DNA of 64,000 nucleotides from Protopterus annectens (taxonomy: Eukaryota > Chordata > Ceratodontiformes > Protopteridae), in contig NC_056732.1 of the NCBI RefSeq assembly GCF_019279795.1, positions 178,530,691 through 178,594,690 of the forward strand, read 5' to 3'. Below, piece by piece: positions 53,131 to 64,000 of this stretch; the first letter of the stretch is position 1, and every line of letters begins with the position of its first letter. The notes below the pieces were generated by a model, which saw only the letters and a list, made by a program, of their open reading frames with translations, was not told where the DNA came from and searched no databases. Position numbers and translations under genes: made by a program.

Positions 53131-54970
53131 TGTTTACTGAGGTTTGCTGGTGTTGAATTCAGGGGATTAGCCAGGCTGCAAGGTTCAGAGTCTGCAGCTG
53201 AGGGTGCAGAATCTGGTCTGCCTGCTGGGACAGCAGGGAAGGCGTTCGAGGCAGGTGACATGGTTGTAGCACTGTCATACTGCGCAAAAGAGGGTACCAG
53301 TGCTGGCGTTGCCAGTTTGGCGCAATCAGGATTGTCCTTGGCTTGTCCTGTTTGATTTTTAGTAGAACCTTCGAGAAGAGTGACAGAGGGGGGAAAGGCA
53401 TAGACAGAGAGGCTTTCCCAGGTGAAGGACAGGGCATCCACTTTCCAAGCTTGGCTGTGAGGAGTTCTGGTGCAATATTTGCTCAATTGATAGTTCTGAG
53501 GGGAAGCAAAAAGGTCCACCTCGTGTCCACCACCTGTTCCTCAAAAGCTTGAATATGTTTGGTTCCAGTTAACACTCGTGTGGATCCATGAAATTTCTGC
53601 TTAAGTAGTCTGCCAGTGAATTTAGTTTGCCTGGCAGGAATTGAGCTTTTAAGTGCACTTGGTTGCTCAAGGCTGTGTTCCACGGAGCCATGGCTAGTCT
53701 GCTGATTGGGTAGGAATGGGTTCCCCCCTGCTTATGTACCACACAACTGTGGTGTTGTCTTTCTTTAACAATAGTTGCGCTGGAAGAATAAGGCCCTTGA
53801 AGGCTGTCAGAGCATTCTGCACAGCTAACATTTCTTTTTGATTGATATGCAGGTGCACTTGCTTTGGGTTCCATTTGCCCTGAATGCACTGTCCTGCCAT
53901 GTGAGCCCCCCGTGCATACTCTGATGCGTCTGTTAGGGTTTGGGCGGTAGGGGGTAGAATGAAATGGAGTTGTTGTGGTTGCAGGCCTCTGCCCACCAAA
54001 GGAACTCTGTCCATAGGCAAGGAATGATAGGAATCATTGTTTCCAGGTCCTGAAAATGCTGACACCAGATAATTTTTAGGTACCACTGAAGTTTCCTCAC
54101 ATGCAGTCTTGCATATGGAATTAGTAGAATGCAAGAGGCCATGAACCCTAGGGCTTGCAGTATTTTTCTTGCAGATAGCTGGGTTTTGGTGGCCAGTAGT
54201 TTGAAATAGTTTGGCAAATAAATTTCTCTGGAGTGAGGAATGCCATCTGGGAAGTTGTGTTCAAGCTTGCTCCCAGGAATACAATCTGTTGGCTGGGTAC
54301 CAGTTGTGAATTATTTTTATTGATTGTGCACCCCAGTTAAAATGAAGTCTCTTTACAAATGCCAGGTGCTGAAGCAGCAATTCCTGACTATCTGCTTAAA
54401 TCAGGCAATCGTCCAAGTATGGGTAAATATGAATTACTCTCTGTCTGCAATATGCAATGGCTGGAGCTAGGCACTTTGTGAATACCCTGGGCGCAGTAGA
54501 TAAGCCAAAGGGAAGTGCAGAGAACTGATGGTGCATATAGCCTGCTCTGAAGCGGAGGTATTTCCTGCAAGACTCCCTTATGGGGATGTGCAGACAGATT
54601 CTTAAATCTAGGGTCGCTAGCCAGAAGTCCTTGGCTAACCTAGGAAGCAGCTGTTGGAGAGTTAACATTTTAAATTTTGGAACCACCAAAAAGGTGTTGA
54701 GAATAGACAGATCCAGGATAGGACACCTAGAGTTTTCTTTTCTGGGGACCAGAAACAGTCTGGAGTAAAAACCTTGTCCCCTTTGTTCTGTTGGGACAGG
54801 TTGAATAGCCTTGATACTGAGAAGAGAAAGTACTTGCTTTTGGGCCTCTGCCCACTGGTTTGTTGGGAGGTCTGTCCATCCGCTTATGGATGGGAGTGAG
54901 TGGAACTGGAATCTGTATACCTGGGAAACAATGTTTAAGACCCATTTGTCTTAGGTAATGTATTGCCAAT
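53073..54970 (-). pseudogene. DIRS-J reverse transcriptase and RNase H
   Basis: 54396-54689 encodes KMLTLQQLLPRLAKDFWLAT, SALPFGLSTAPRVFTKCLAP (motif B) and YPYLDDCLI (motif C). Motif A is damaged (LDLRICLHIPI). 53569-54217 covers connection and RNase H (LHINQKEMLAVQNALTAF). 53159-53437 is the tail (LIAPNWQRQHWYPLL). Frames are broken in at least four places. Confidence 0.82.
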
Positions 54971-56865
54971 TTTTGGCATGCAGTGCAAGTTTTTCTTCTA
55001 AAGGTGCAAGTACTTGGGCAAGGCCTGGAAGAGTTAAGGATAAGTCATTGTGCAATTTTACCAATGGATGGAGGCTTACTATTCCCTGCTTTGGACAAGG
55101 GAGCACGCCATTGCTTAGATCTGTGCATAGCTTGAGACTTGAGCCTTGGTGGTCTGCTGGCCCTGGGTTTGGACTAAGAAGGCCTGGAAGGGATGGGAAA
55201 AGACCAGTTTTTTGAAGGCCAATGCCTAATATATCTAGGTGGCTGTACTTGTAAGAAATCCTTAAGTTGCATAGATTTAGCTTTCTCCTCCATTCTTTTT
55301 TGCACTTCTGCTTTATTACCAAATAGGCGCTCTTGGTTTAATGGTGCATCCACGGTAATTTTGCTTTGACATGATCTGGCAAGTTTTGTTCTTTAAGCCA
55401 AGCATTTCTTCTAAGAACAGACCCAGTGACAGCAGCTCTACAAGATGCTTCTAAAGCATCAAACCCACATTGCAAAGTATGTTTACCAACTTGGTTAGCA
55501 GAGTGCATTAACTCTTGTAAATCTTTGTGTTCAGCACAATCAGGAATCAACAACATTTTTTGTTTAATTAGCTTCACAATATGCTGCTGATACTTTAACA
55601 TATGAAATTAGCAATTTAAAGCCCTAATGGCAAGCGTAGCAGAGGTTTATACCTTTTTTCCCCATCGGTCTAATGCCCTGGAATCCCTGTCCGAAGGGGA
55701 AGGATTTTTGGCAGTAGCAGCCTTGATGCCTTTAGGTCCCTGGAAAATGGTCTCCGGATCCGCAGCAGGATTCCTAAAAAGGAATTTGGGGGAGAGTCAG
55801 GCACTCTATAGTACCTGTCGGGTTTCCTGGCAGCTGGAGGCAAGGTATCAGGGGTAAGGCTGGATTCTAGGAAGACATCTAGAATTTCCAGAACAGGAAG
55901 GATAGCTAGAGCCCTGTGCTGAGGCAAGCTTAAAAATTCCCCCAGTCTCTTTTTGGACAGGGAGTAGTCCTGGCTCTCCCAGCGGAAATTTTCTCTAAGG
56001 GTGTGCAGGGCTTCATCAAAGGAAAAATCTCCTGGAGGGGAAGCAGAGGGAATGGAATCCTCTGCATCAGAATCTTCATAGGTAGATAAGAGTATATCCT
56101 GGAAATCAGAAGGATCAGAGTAATCAGATTCCTGATCAAAAGAATCAGAAGGAAAATCAGTTCTGGGTCTTGAGGGGGAAGGCGGACTTCCCCTAATTGA
56201 AATAATGAGGTCCTCAGCCATTCTAATAATGTGTTTGTGGCATGTGGGCCTTAGAATGTGCTTTGCTCGTCGGTTTCCTAGGCGTAGTGCGAACTATAGG
56301 CCTGAGAAATTCGTATTTTTGGTTTGAAAGGAAGTCTGTTTAATATGAAGATCAGAAGGCCTGAAAACACCCTCAGAAGCCGGTGCCTGCACAGCAGCTC
56401 CGGACCCATCCAAGGTAGATGCACCCCGCAGGTTCCATAGTCGAAAAAGCATCTCAAGGCATACCAGACTCCGAATGGGTCTCAGTAGAGGTCTGCGAAT
56501 CTGTAGAAGCGGGTATCAGGGGCTGCAAAAAAGTGCCCCTCAGAGTACCGGCGGGCTGGTGACTAGCTTAACGGTAGCGTCGTCGGCAGCCTTGGACCTA
56601 TGCGGTCTGTCTCTGCATTTATCCTTTCGTTTTTTGGGAAGATCTGTAGTCAGAAGGCTTACCGAAGACATTTCGGAATACGGAGATCAAGAGCGAAAGA
56701 ATTTAGCTACAAAAATAGCCCAACTACGAATAGTTCGTACATTGAACAAGGCACAAAACCGACAGCGAGGGACGACGTGATCTGTGCCTAAACAGGTGAC
56801 GCAGTAAGAATGACAATCTCTGTGAGGTATTTGCTTTCAACAGGCAAGACAACTTTTTCTGACAT
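54951..56865 (-). pseudogene. DIRS-J gag-like remnant
   Basis: The start is at 56863-56865 (MSEKV), where a small deletion removes the first Cys pair. 55670-56221 is a well-preserved middle and C-terminal part (MAEDLIISIRGSPPSPSRPR, then LPQHRALAILPVLEILDVFL). 55338-55601 has TLQCGFDALEASCRAAVTGS and VLRRNAWLKEQ. 54951-55322 is the tail leading into the RT region. Confidence 0.8.
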
Positions 56866-56939
56866 CAGTTAAAGAAAGAAAAAAGAATCCCCAATGTGGT
56901 ACTTACCTTTTAGAAGACTTCAGGTCTGAAACTCTAAAA

Positions 56940-57182
56940 ACAAAAATTTCAGGGGTCTCTAACCGGCACTTGCAAACTCCTCCTGCTTCGGGCACCACAC
57001 AGCAACAGACTGGTGTAATAGCACTGGCTACATGTTTTATACCCCTGATGATCTGACATCATGGAAGAAGTGACAGCATCCGATGCAGAAATCCCAAGAC
57101 TCTGGTATTCAGGCCGGCCGAGGGCTACCTGCAGGCAGATAACCCAAATGTGATGACTGCAACAGTGAAACACGAAGAACAT
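56940..57182 (-). promoter_or_regulatory. DIRS-J 5' ITR with TATA box
   Basis: On the minus strand GGTATAAAA lies at 57042-57034. The upstream TGACGTCA site has decayed to TGATGTCAGATC. The terminus GTGAAACACGAAGAACAT agrees with the family I circle junctions of E and F. Confidence 0.65.
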
Positions 57183-58148
57183 CTGCCCTTGCTGAGACTT
57201 TTGTTTGAAAAAAATATCACAAGGAGCTGAAGCCTCAAACGATGGAGTCTGTGAATTGGGAGTGATACCAGGCAGGAATGAGTATTGAACACTGCTCCAA
57301 TGAACTCTGATTCTTGTGTAGGAGTAAGGTTTGATTTCTCCCAATGTATCATTATTTCCAACAATTTTGCCAGAGAGAGTACAATGCATTTCTGTTACCA
57401 GAAGATGCTTGGTGGGGGTGGTGAGGAGCCAGTCGTCCAGCTATGGAAATCCTTTTAGTCTCAAGTGAGCTGTGACCACTGCCATGCATTTCGTGAACAC
57501 TCTGGGGGCTGTAGAAAGACCGAATGACGGGGCACAAAATTGGTGTTGACTGGCTCCTAGCCGGAAGTGAAGCAGACTCCTGGAGCGTTTGTCCATCTTG
57601 ATGTGATAATATGCATCCCAGAGATCTATTTAGCACATCGAATTACCTTCTCTTAAAAAGGGGAGAATGGACTGAACCCTGACCATCCCGAATTTGGTTA
57701 AGGTGACACACTTGTTTAAGCTCCTGAGATCCAAAATGGGTCTACTGTCCCATCTTTTTTGGCACCAAAATGAAGAGAGTAAAATCCGGACCTGCGCTGG
57801 TCTGGTGGGACTGGTTGGATGACTTTTTTGAGACAGCTTTATAAGCTCTGAAGCTGCTTCTTCCCTTTGACTGGGTGGAATGTCGGGAAGTTTCCTTAGA
57901 AGGTTTGGCTGACAAGAAAGGTGATTGGTGCAACCTCTGGTAATGATACTCTGCAACCAACGATTGGTGGTGATAGCCAGGCAGCATGGTGCAGAGAGAA
58001 AAAAGACCCTCAACTGCTTCCAGAGGGAAGCAATGAGGCGGCTCCTCAAGAGCGCTAGTAGACCGTCCAGAAAAGGAATCTCTGGAGCCTTGGTTCCGAG
58101 GACCCACTCTGCCTCTATAGGGGCGTCTTCTGGAATGGTTACCCCCAC
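57183..58148 (-). pseudogene. DIRS-K reverse transcriptase, partial
   Basis: 57630-58148 carries the N-terminal part and fingers (LPDIPPSQREEAASELIKL, PILDLRSLNKCVTLTKFGMV). 57352-57636 is in a shifted frame over motifs A to C. 57183-57364 holds the thumb (EKSNLTPTQESEFIGAVFN). RNase H is missing because of DIRS-J. Confidence 0.8.
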
Positions 58149-58166
58149 TGCCCTTGGGGGTATTTA

Positions 58167-60434
58167 TCACCACATGTGGCATGGAAAGTACCCAGAGATT
58201 TTTTGTGCCACGTTTTCCCACTCCACTGATTCCTGAAGAAGGTACGTTGACAGATGGAAAATCATAGGCCTATGGCAGACAGGATCTTTCAGTCTTGCTC
58301 GGACTTGGCTAGCATGTTCTTTACTTTGGAACCAAAAAAGGACAAAGCTTTGATGGCAGCATTCAGAACGGAAGACAAAGGAACCCGCGAGGTCACAAAT
58401 GTGCATCCAGGCATGATGGCTCATGACAGTGCCCGAACCCGCTGCTCTAGCCGGGCCTTCGGTCGTATGTGACAACACCCTTATGGACGAGTTGGATATT
58501 GATCCCAGGGTTGCGAGCTGTGAGGCCACTTTGTCCCGGACCTCAGACAATGGTCCTTCAAGCATTCCAGAGAGTTCAGAGATAAAGTCTTCTGGGGCCT
58601 CGTGAAATGTGCCAAACAATTCAGGGACCATATAGCAAAGGTCCCTGATGCAAAAACCCACTTTCCAAGTCTGCCCACCACCCAGGACTCGCTGTTGGGC
58701 AGGCAGACGGCGGGACTTTCCATAGCAGAGTCCTTTTTCCTGGCTGCCGCCACCACCACCACATTATCGACTGGCATCCCTTTGGACCAATGGGGGTTCT
58801 CCTCAGGAGGGAAAAGAATTTTGTTAGGTTTCCAAATGATCGCCTCAATGTAATCAGGGTTCTTCCATGCAAGCTGCAGTACAAGCATGAGGTAGAAGGC
58901 AAGGTGCAGAAAGCCTGCAGGAACATGGACTCAAGACAAAAGGTTGGAGGGCTTCCAGTCACCTCGCTGCTTTAACATTTCCAGGATGTCTCCGAAGGAG
59001 ACATCAGGAGATGACCGCGGGGACCTTTCACCATCGTAGTCAGTGTCTTCAGTTTCCTCAGGTGAGTCTGTGTGTTTCCTCTTGCATGTCCTCTTTCAAG
59101 GGGGCTCCTCAGTGCAAGTACCCTGAACAGGAGTGTCCTACAGCTTCTCTGCCAGGTGACAGCTGCAGCGCAGGGGCACAAAAACTGGGGTTCTGAAATC
59201 AAAGGAGTGCTACCAAAAGCAAGAGCCCTCTCCAACGAAGAGGGACAGGAAACAGAGAAAGACAATCGTGGGACCGGGGGGGGGGGGGGTGTCACACCCC
59301 ACTCCGACGAACCAACCCCCGTGGGTAGAGTCCATCAGGATAGGAGCAGACGGGGCTATTGGCACAGAGGAGAAAGACGGCTCCATGCCTGTCTCCCAGT
59401 CCCTAGACTGAGGAAGGATCTGTTTAGAGGGAAACAAAGACCAAAGGGGCAAACTTGCAGCCGGAGTGAGATGCACTGTAGGTGCAGAGGGGATGAGTTC
59501 CACGATGGATGTCTGAGCAGAAGGCTTAGGAACTGAGATGGTTGAAAGAGTGTAAGATGGGAGTCTGTGGATAGGTCAATCCAAGCCCTGCAGGTGGACG
59601 AGTCTTAGAAAGTGTGGGGATCCCCATGGCTAACAATAGCTGGTCCACAAGACGGACCACGTCGTGTTCCGACAGGCTCCTGGTGGATCTAGTGGATACT
59701 CTGGATGGGGAGTCAGGACATTCAATGACAGGGCTATACACCTGGCCCAGAAATAGATCTACAGACGGGGAGTATCAGGTCCGTGGATGCAAGGTCTGCC
59801 GGCACCTTGGTCTCTAGTTTCGAGACCAGAAGTAAAGGGGTCAAACCCAGTGAAGTCGGTACAGTGTTCTGTACTGAAGAGGCCCTCTGAGCGGAAACGA
59901 TTGGTTCCAAAATGGAAACTAACAAGTAGTCAAAGGTGTGCCCTGAGCTGAAGTGGCCACAGGTGCTGAAGTCGAAATAGGCGTAGTAAGGTCTATGATC
60001 GGTGCCGGAGCCAGGACCAGTGCCAAAACTGGCGCCGGTATCGAAGGTTTAGAGATGCTCAGAGCAGAGGAACACAGAGCCGTAGAGGCAGATTAATGCT
60101 TCGAATATAACACTGGGACCTTTGACTTCCAAGGCTTGCCCTGATCCCCAGATGGTGAGGAGGGAACAGAGTGGGATCTCCGTCTTTAGTAGGAGGGGTT
60201 GAGACCTCCATCACAAAAATTGCCTCTGAGAATGGAGACTTTCAGAATTAGTTTATTTTTGCCCTCATTAAGAGTGCACTGGCTGAAACTCTGACAAATA
60301 TCACGCTGAGGCCGCACCGAAAGGTGGGGCACTCCTAAACAGTATACACAGTCATCGTAAGAATCACTATTAGGTAACTTGCCATTACATGAAGCACAAT
60401 GCTTAAAACCTAAAGTACCCTTCTTATCAGACAT
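58167..60434 (-). pseudogene. DIRS-K gag-like remnant
   Basis: The start ATG is at 60432-60434 (MSDKKGTLGFKHCASCNGKL). The Cys/His motif is recognisable with an insertion (CVYCLGVPHLS, ICQSF). 58167-58661 has the conserved VLSHTTEGPARAAGSGTVMS block. The middle is low-complexity, with a G run at 59276-59289. Frames are broken in many places. Confidence 0.75.
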
Positions 60435-60789
60435 GTTGAAAGAAACCGCAGGCCAACTGTATAATCCAACTACAACAAAGTAAAACACCGTTCAAAAAGG
60501 TCAAAATTATAGTAATACAGGGATATGTGAAGAGAAAAGAAACACCTTACTAAATGCCAAAGATAATAGGTTACACAGGAAAGACAATACAAGCTATGGT
60601 ATTGAAGAAATACCACAAGGGTAAGGGAGGAAAGGCAGTACCAACAATGGTACTTGAAGGATGACCAACAGTAACAAGTGGTAGAGTACAGAGGTGAAAA
60701 ACAAGGTTAGACAGAAGAAAAAAATACTATCCGCACAATAAAATATGAAGATATAAAAAAATTTCCATACAAATATCAAATAAAGTTCC

Positions 60790-60973
60790 ACTTAGCTGAG
60801 AGCTCAGTTGTAACGCGGCTTTACGGCTATGTGGCAAATGAGATCGGAAGAAACTGGGAAAAGGGCATTCTTGGCTCGAGAGTTTTTTGGCTGGCGTGAG
60901 CTTGGTAGAAGGCCGTCTCGGTTCCAAGGGCTCAGAACCGAACTCATCAGGGATGAATGGAAAGGATTAACAT
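60790..60973 (-). repeat. DIRS-K 5' ITR
   Basis: It resembles the DIRS-G and D right ends (GTGGCAAATGAGATC, then CAGAACCGAACTCATCA) and ends ATTAACAT. It is more diverged than the others. Confidence 0.7.
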
Positions 60974-61436
60974 CAGACTGAGTGTTTGGCCACTTGACAA
61001 GCAGAGTGCAGAAAATCTGGCAACTCTCTTGAATTGGCACAGTCAGGAAAGGAAGAAATCTTTTTGTTTAATAGTTCCAAAGTGTGTTGCTAACATTTTA
61101 ACATATGGAACGGACAAATGAGCGCTCTGATAATGAAAGTTTCACAGGTGTATACTTTTTACCTCATCTGTCTACAGCTCTGGAGTCCTTGTCAGAAGGA
61201 ATAGGATTCTTGGCGGAACTAGTCTGAGCTCCTTTAGGTCCATGTGTAATGTCCTCTGGGTTTGCAGTAGGATTTCTGTACAGGTATTTGTGAGAATCCA
61301 GTACTCAACACCCATCAGGTTTACTGGGAGCAGGTGGGAGGGCGTCAGGGGCTAAGCTGGATTCATGGAAAACATCATCCATCACTTCTAAAATAGAGGG
61401 GATGGCCAGGGGTCTGTTTTGGGGCAGGTCCAGAAA
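60974..61436 (-). pseudogene. DIRS-H gag fragment (family I)
   Basis: This minus-strand gag segment is collinear with DIRS-J 55470-55930, including LPQNRPLAIPSILEVMDDVF (61305-61532 frame) and DALPPAPSKPDG. It is bounded by DIRS-K on the left and DIRS-E on the right, so it is the outermost recognisable layer. Confidence 0.75.
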
Positions 61437-61665
61437 AGTACAGTTGTGTACACTTACCATAAATGTAGATGCTAAGAGTGCATTCACTGTTGAAGTCATC
61501 ACACTTGGGTTATCCTGCCAGGGGTAGCCCACAGACAGAATACCAGAGGCTTAGTATTTCTACGTCGGTTGCTGTCGCTTCAGGACTGACGTCAGGTCGT
61601 CAGTGGTATAAAAACAGGCAGCCGACGTCATTAGATCAGTTTTTCTTGCCCCAAATGTCAGGAGC
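61437..61665 (+). promoter_or_regulatory. DIRS-E 3' ITR with CRE-like site and TATA box
   Basis: TGACGTCA at 61587-61594 and GGTATAAAA at 61605-61613 face into the element on the plus strand. These are the clearest copies of both sites in the window. Confidence 0.75.
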
Positions 61666-61799
61666 ACCCAAATAGGGAGTTAAGCTATGGTGGAAAGACA
61701 CCAGTAAAAAGTAAATACCAACAGCTCTGCAAGGAGCGAGGAAGAGAGAGAGAGACAAGGGGGCTGGAGGGTAGGAAACCAGGACTGCAACAGGGAATA

Positions 61800-61895
61800 C
61801 ACTAGAACATCTACATTTATGCTAAGTGAACACAACTGTACTATGCTCTTCATGTTTCACTGTTTCAGTCATTACATTTGGGTTAATTCCCAAAG
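61800..61895. repeat. DIRS-E internal complementary region
   Basis: AACATCTACATTTATGCTAA to CACAACTGTACT is the complement of the left terminus. It is followed by ATGCTCTTCATGTTTCAC, the complement of a family I right terminus. Confidence 0.85.
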
Positions 61896-61904
61896 CTGAA
61901 GAAT

Positions 61905-62668
61905 GGGTGGAGGCAGTCAAAGAGAGTCGGGGGCTGGCTAGTATGCACTGCAGGACTGCGGTTGCTAAGCCCACTCTGGATTTGGAAAAGACAAGCAGGT
62001 GGTAATGCTTGGTGAAGGTATGAAAAGAACTCCATGTTGCAGTTTCCAGAATGTCGCTGGTAGGGACTCCTCTGAGAAAGGCTGTAAAGGTTGAAGTTGC
62101 CCTAGTGGAATGTGCTCTGACCCCCTGTGGGGATGATTCGCCATGATGTTTGTAACAGAAATGGATAAAGTGTGCAATCCATTTGGAAATTGTTTGTTTA
62201 GATATAGCCTTGCCCTCTGCCCCTGGTGCAAAGCTGACTAGTAACTGGTCAGATTTCCTAAAGTGCTTAGTCCTATCCAGGTAGGAATCTGAGCAGCTTG
62301 TGCACATCCAAAGAGTGCAGAATCCTTTTCCCCTTATTTTGAGGTTTAGGGAAAAAGTGGGCAAATGAATAGATTGATTTAAAGCCACACTGGACATCAC
62401 TTTGGGCATGAAAGTTAGGTTAGTCCTGAGGGAGACCCTGTCAACAAGGAAAACGATGAAAGGTTCCACAGCCATAAGTCCTTGTAGCTCAGACACTTCT
62501 ATCTGAAGTGATGGCCAAAAACAAGGCTGTTTTCCAAGAAAGGAATTTTAACTCTGCTGAAGCTGCAGGCTCAAAGGGGGGAGGGAGCTTTTCCAACACA
62601 AAGTTAAGGTCCCAAGCAGGGATATAGGCTCTTCTTGGTGGCCTTAAGTTGTTAACCCCTCTAAGGAA
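61905..62668 (-). pseudogene. DIRS-E tyrosine recombinase, C-terminal part
   Basis: 61822-62496 is open with HSTRATSTFTAFLRGVPTSD (His-x-x-Arg) and FHTFTKHYHLL (Tyr present). The first catalytic Arg region is broken by a one-base slip near 62493 (SDRSV then stop, where relatives read SARRVSEL). DIRS-F interrupts the N-terminus at 62668. Confidence 0.85.
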
Positions 62669-63061
62669 AGTACAGTTGTGTACACTTACCATAAATGTAG
62701 ATGTTAGAGTGTATTCACTGTTGCAGTCATCACATTTCAGTTATCTGCTTGCAATAGCCCTCAGTCGGCCTGATTAACAAAGTATTGGGTCCTGTGTCGG
62801 TTGCTGTCCCTTCCTCCAGGGCATCAGGTCGTCAGGGGTATAAAACATGCAGCAGACGCCATTACATCAGTTTTTCTTGCCCCAGATGTCAGGTGCCCCC
62901 CTAAAGGGAAGCAATTAAATCTATAAATATAAGGATATACCTCCAACAGAAAAGCAAACACACCAAAAAGCTTTTAGAGCACAATAAGTGAGAGTAGAGT
63001 TATAGCCAAAGGAAGAAAAGGGGGCTGGAGGGAGGGAAACCATGATTGCAACAGTGACTAC

Positions 63062-63160
63062 ACTCCAACATCTACATTTATGTCAAGTTTACACAACTGT
63101 ACTATGACATTCGTGTTTCACTGTTGCAGTCATTATATTTGGGTAGATTCCCAAAGCTAA
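63062..63160. repeat. DIRS-F internal complementary region
   Basis: AACATCTACATTTATGTCAA to CACAACTGTACT joins ATGACATTCGTGTTTCACTG, the complements of the left and right termini. Confidence 0.85.
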
Positions 63161-63176
63161 GGTTGGGAGGAGGAAT

Positions 63177-64000
63177 TTAAATAGAATTAGGACCAGCTAT
63201 AAGGCCCTGCAAGACTGCAGTGGCAAAACAAGACCTGGACTTAGAAAAAATTGGCAAATGGTAACGCTTGGTGAAAGTATGTACAGAACACCAGGTAGCA
63301 GCTTCTAAGATGTCTCTAGTAGGGATGCCCCTAAGAAAGGCTGTAGAGGTAGATGTAGCCCTGGTTGAATGGGGTCTGACGCCCTGTGGGCTAGGATTTC
63401 CATGGTGCTTATAGCAGAAATGAATGCAGTGAGCTATCCATTTTGAAATGGTTTGTTTCAAAATAGCTTTCCCCTCTGTCCCTGCAGCAAATGCCACCAG
63501 TAGTTGTTCAGATTTCATTTGAGGATTAGTCCTGTCCAAGTAGAAACTAAGCTGTCTGTGCACATCTAAAGAGTGCAGTATCCGTTCCCCTTTGTTCTGT
63601 GGGTTAGGAAAAAAGGTAGGCAAATGAATGAACTGATTAAGTGCCACACTGGATACTAACTTGGGCATGAAGAAGGGATTGGGTCTGAGGGACACCCTGT
63701 CCGCATGAAAGATGAAAGGATCCACTGCCATAAGGGCATGTAACTCAGATACCCTTCTTGCAGAAGTGACTGCCAAAAGGAAAGCTGTTTTCCAGGAAAG
63801 AAATTTTAAATCTGCAGTAGCAGCTGGCTCGAAAGGAGGAAGAGCGAGTTTCTCCAAGACAAAGTTAAGATCCCAGGCTGGAGTTGGAGCTCTCCTGGGT
63901 GGCCTTAGATTTTTGGCCCCTCTGAGGAACTGCCTGAGCAGTGGGTGAGAGAAGATGGGAGGCTCTGTGCTACAATGAGGTGAAATGGCTAAGGCATGAA
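63177..64000 (-). CDS. DIRS-F tyrosine recombinase, all catalytic residues present (N-terminus outside window)
   Basis: The frame is open from the window edge (64000) to the stop at 63177, at least 274 codons. Upstream of 63857 the frame continues through FSHPLLRQFLRGAKNLRPPR and TPAWDLNFVLE, the end of the core-binding domain. The catalytic domain has SARRVSELHAL (Arg), HSTRATSTSTAFLRGIPTRD (His-x-x-Arg) and CSVHTFTKRYHLPIF (nucleophile Tyr). It is the only recombinase here with an unbroken catalytic domain and all key residues visible. It would integrate circular DIRS DNA. Confidence 0.88.
   Translation of the reverse strand, partial: HALAISPHCSTEPPIFSHPLLRQFLRGAKNLRPPRRAPTPAWDLNFVLEKLALPPFEPAATADLKFLSWKTAFLLAVTSARRVSELHALMAVDPFIFHADRVSLRPNPFFMPKLVSSVALNQFIHLPTFFPNPQNKGERILHSLDVHRQLSFYLDRTNPQMKSEQLLVAFAAGTEGKAILKQTISKWIAHCIHFCYKHHGNPSPQGVRPHSTRATSTSTAFLRGIPTRDILEAATWCSVHTFTKRYHLPIFSKSRSCFATAVLQGLIAGPNSI

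Larger units (their letters stand above)
52651..57182 (-). mobile_element. DIRS-J, family I DIRS, right part
   Basis: It continues the fragment 28441-28615 after DIRS-D: recombinase N-terminus, RT-RNase H, gag, and 5' ITR ending at 57182 (ACGAAGAACAT). It is inserted in the RT gene of DIRS-K. Its 3' third is missing to the left of 28441. Confidence 0.85.
57183..60973 (-). mobile_element. DIRS-K, family II-like DIRS, 5' half only
   Basis: RT thumb at the left edge (cut by DIRS-J at 57183), then RT, gag and 5' ITR ending at ~60973 (GGATTAACAT). It is distinct from D and G in sequence, with many lesions. It is inserted in the gag region of DIRS-H. Confidence 0.8.
61437..64000 (-). mobile_element. 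DIRS-E, family I DIRS, 3' part, interrupted by DIRS-F
   Basis: Visible part 61437-62668: 3' ITR starting AGTACAGTTGTGTACACTTA, ICR, and recombinase until DIRS-F begins at 62669. The remainder must lie beyond the window. It is inserted in DIRS-H gag. Confidence 0.85.
62669..64000 (-). mobile_element. DIRS-F, family I DIRS, 3' part
   Basis: 3' ITR from 62669 (AGTACAGTTGTGTACACTTA) with GGTATAAAA at 62837-62845, ICR at 63062-63160, then an intact recombinase running off the window. It is inserted within DIRS-E recombinase (CCCCTCTAAGGA). Confidence 0.88.

Overview
The window is vertebrate nuclear DNA built almost entirely of nested retrotransposons. I see no host exon, no single-copy gene and no bacterial gene. 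DIRS-type tyrosine-recombinase retrotransposons (three sequence families, I to III), CR1-clade LINEs, Penelope-like elements (PLEs) and tRNA-derived SINEs occur together. That mix suggests a large, repeat-rich genome such as a lungfish, caecilian or salamander. The sequence alone does not settle which. Nearly all coding regions lie on the minus strand and nearly all are decayed.

Layout, left: 1-3213 holds two PLE copies arranged head to head through a 607-bp inverted repeat. 3214-6909 is DIRS-A (family I, internally deleted, with a SINE in its recombinase), sitting in the 3' part of DIRS-C (family III, 6910-12343). 12344-15323 is mostly unassignable, with a probable DIRS gag relic. 15324-24086 is bounded by ~870-bp inverted repeats ending in TTAA. 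It contains a small TIR element, a minus-strand CR1 (CR1-3) interrupted by a tRNA-like/CR1 chimera, and two copies of an unnamed retroposon. 24100-25222 is a retroviral-type pol relic with a SINE in it.

Layout, right: 25223-28440 is a 5'-truncated CR1 (CR1-1). From 28441 to 61436 the elements are nested like Russian dolls: DIRS-H (gag relic) holds DIRS-K (family II), which holds DIRS-J (family I), which holds DIRS-D (family II, 28616-52650). DIRS-D holds both DIRS-B (family I, 29462-35689, itself carrying a PLE fragment with a 13-bp target duplication) and a near full-length CR1 (CR1-2, 35930-47598). CR1-2 in turn holds DIRS-G (family II, 41082-47316). At the right edge, DIRS-E (61437 on) is inserted in DIRS-H, and DIRS-F (62669 on) is inserted in DIRS-E.

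How the parts work: each DIRS unit has inverted terminal repeats (ITRs), a gag-like ORF with a Cys/His motif, a reverse transcriptase-RNase H ORF, a tyrosine recombinase ORF, and an internal complementary region (ICR) just inside the 3' ITR. The ICR repeats both outer ends joined together, so the circle junction and exact ends can be read for DIRS-B and DIRS-G. Family I ITRs carry a TATA box and often a TGACGTCA site. CR1 copies encode an ORF1 with an SGNH-esterase-like domain and an endonuclease-RT ORF2. The PLEs encode RT plus GIY-YIG endonuclease and carry hammerhead-ribozyme-like motifs.
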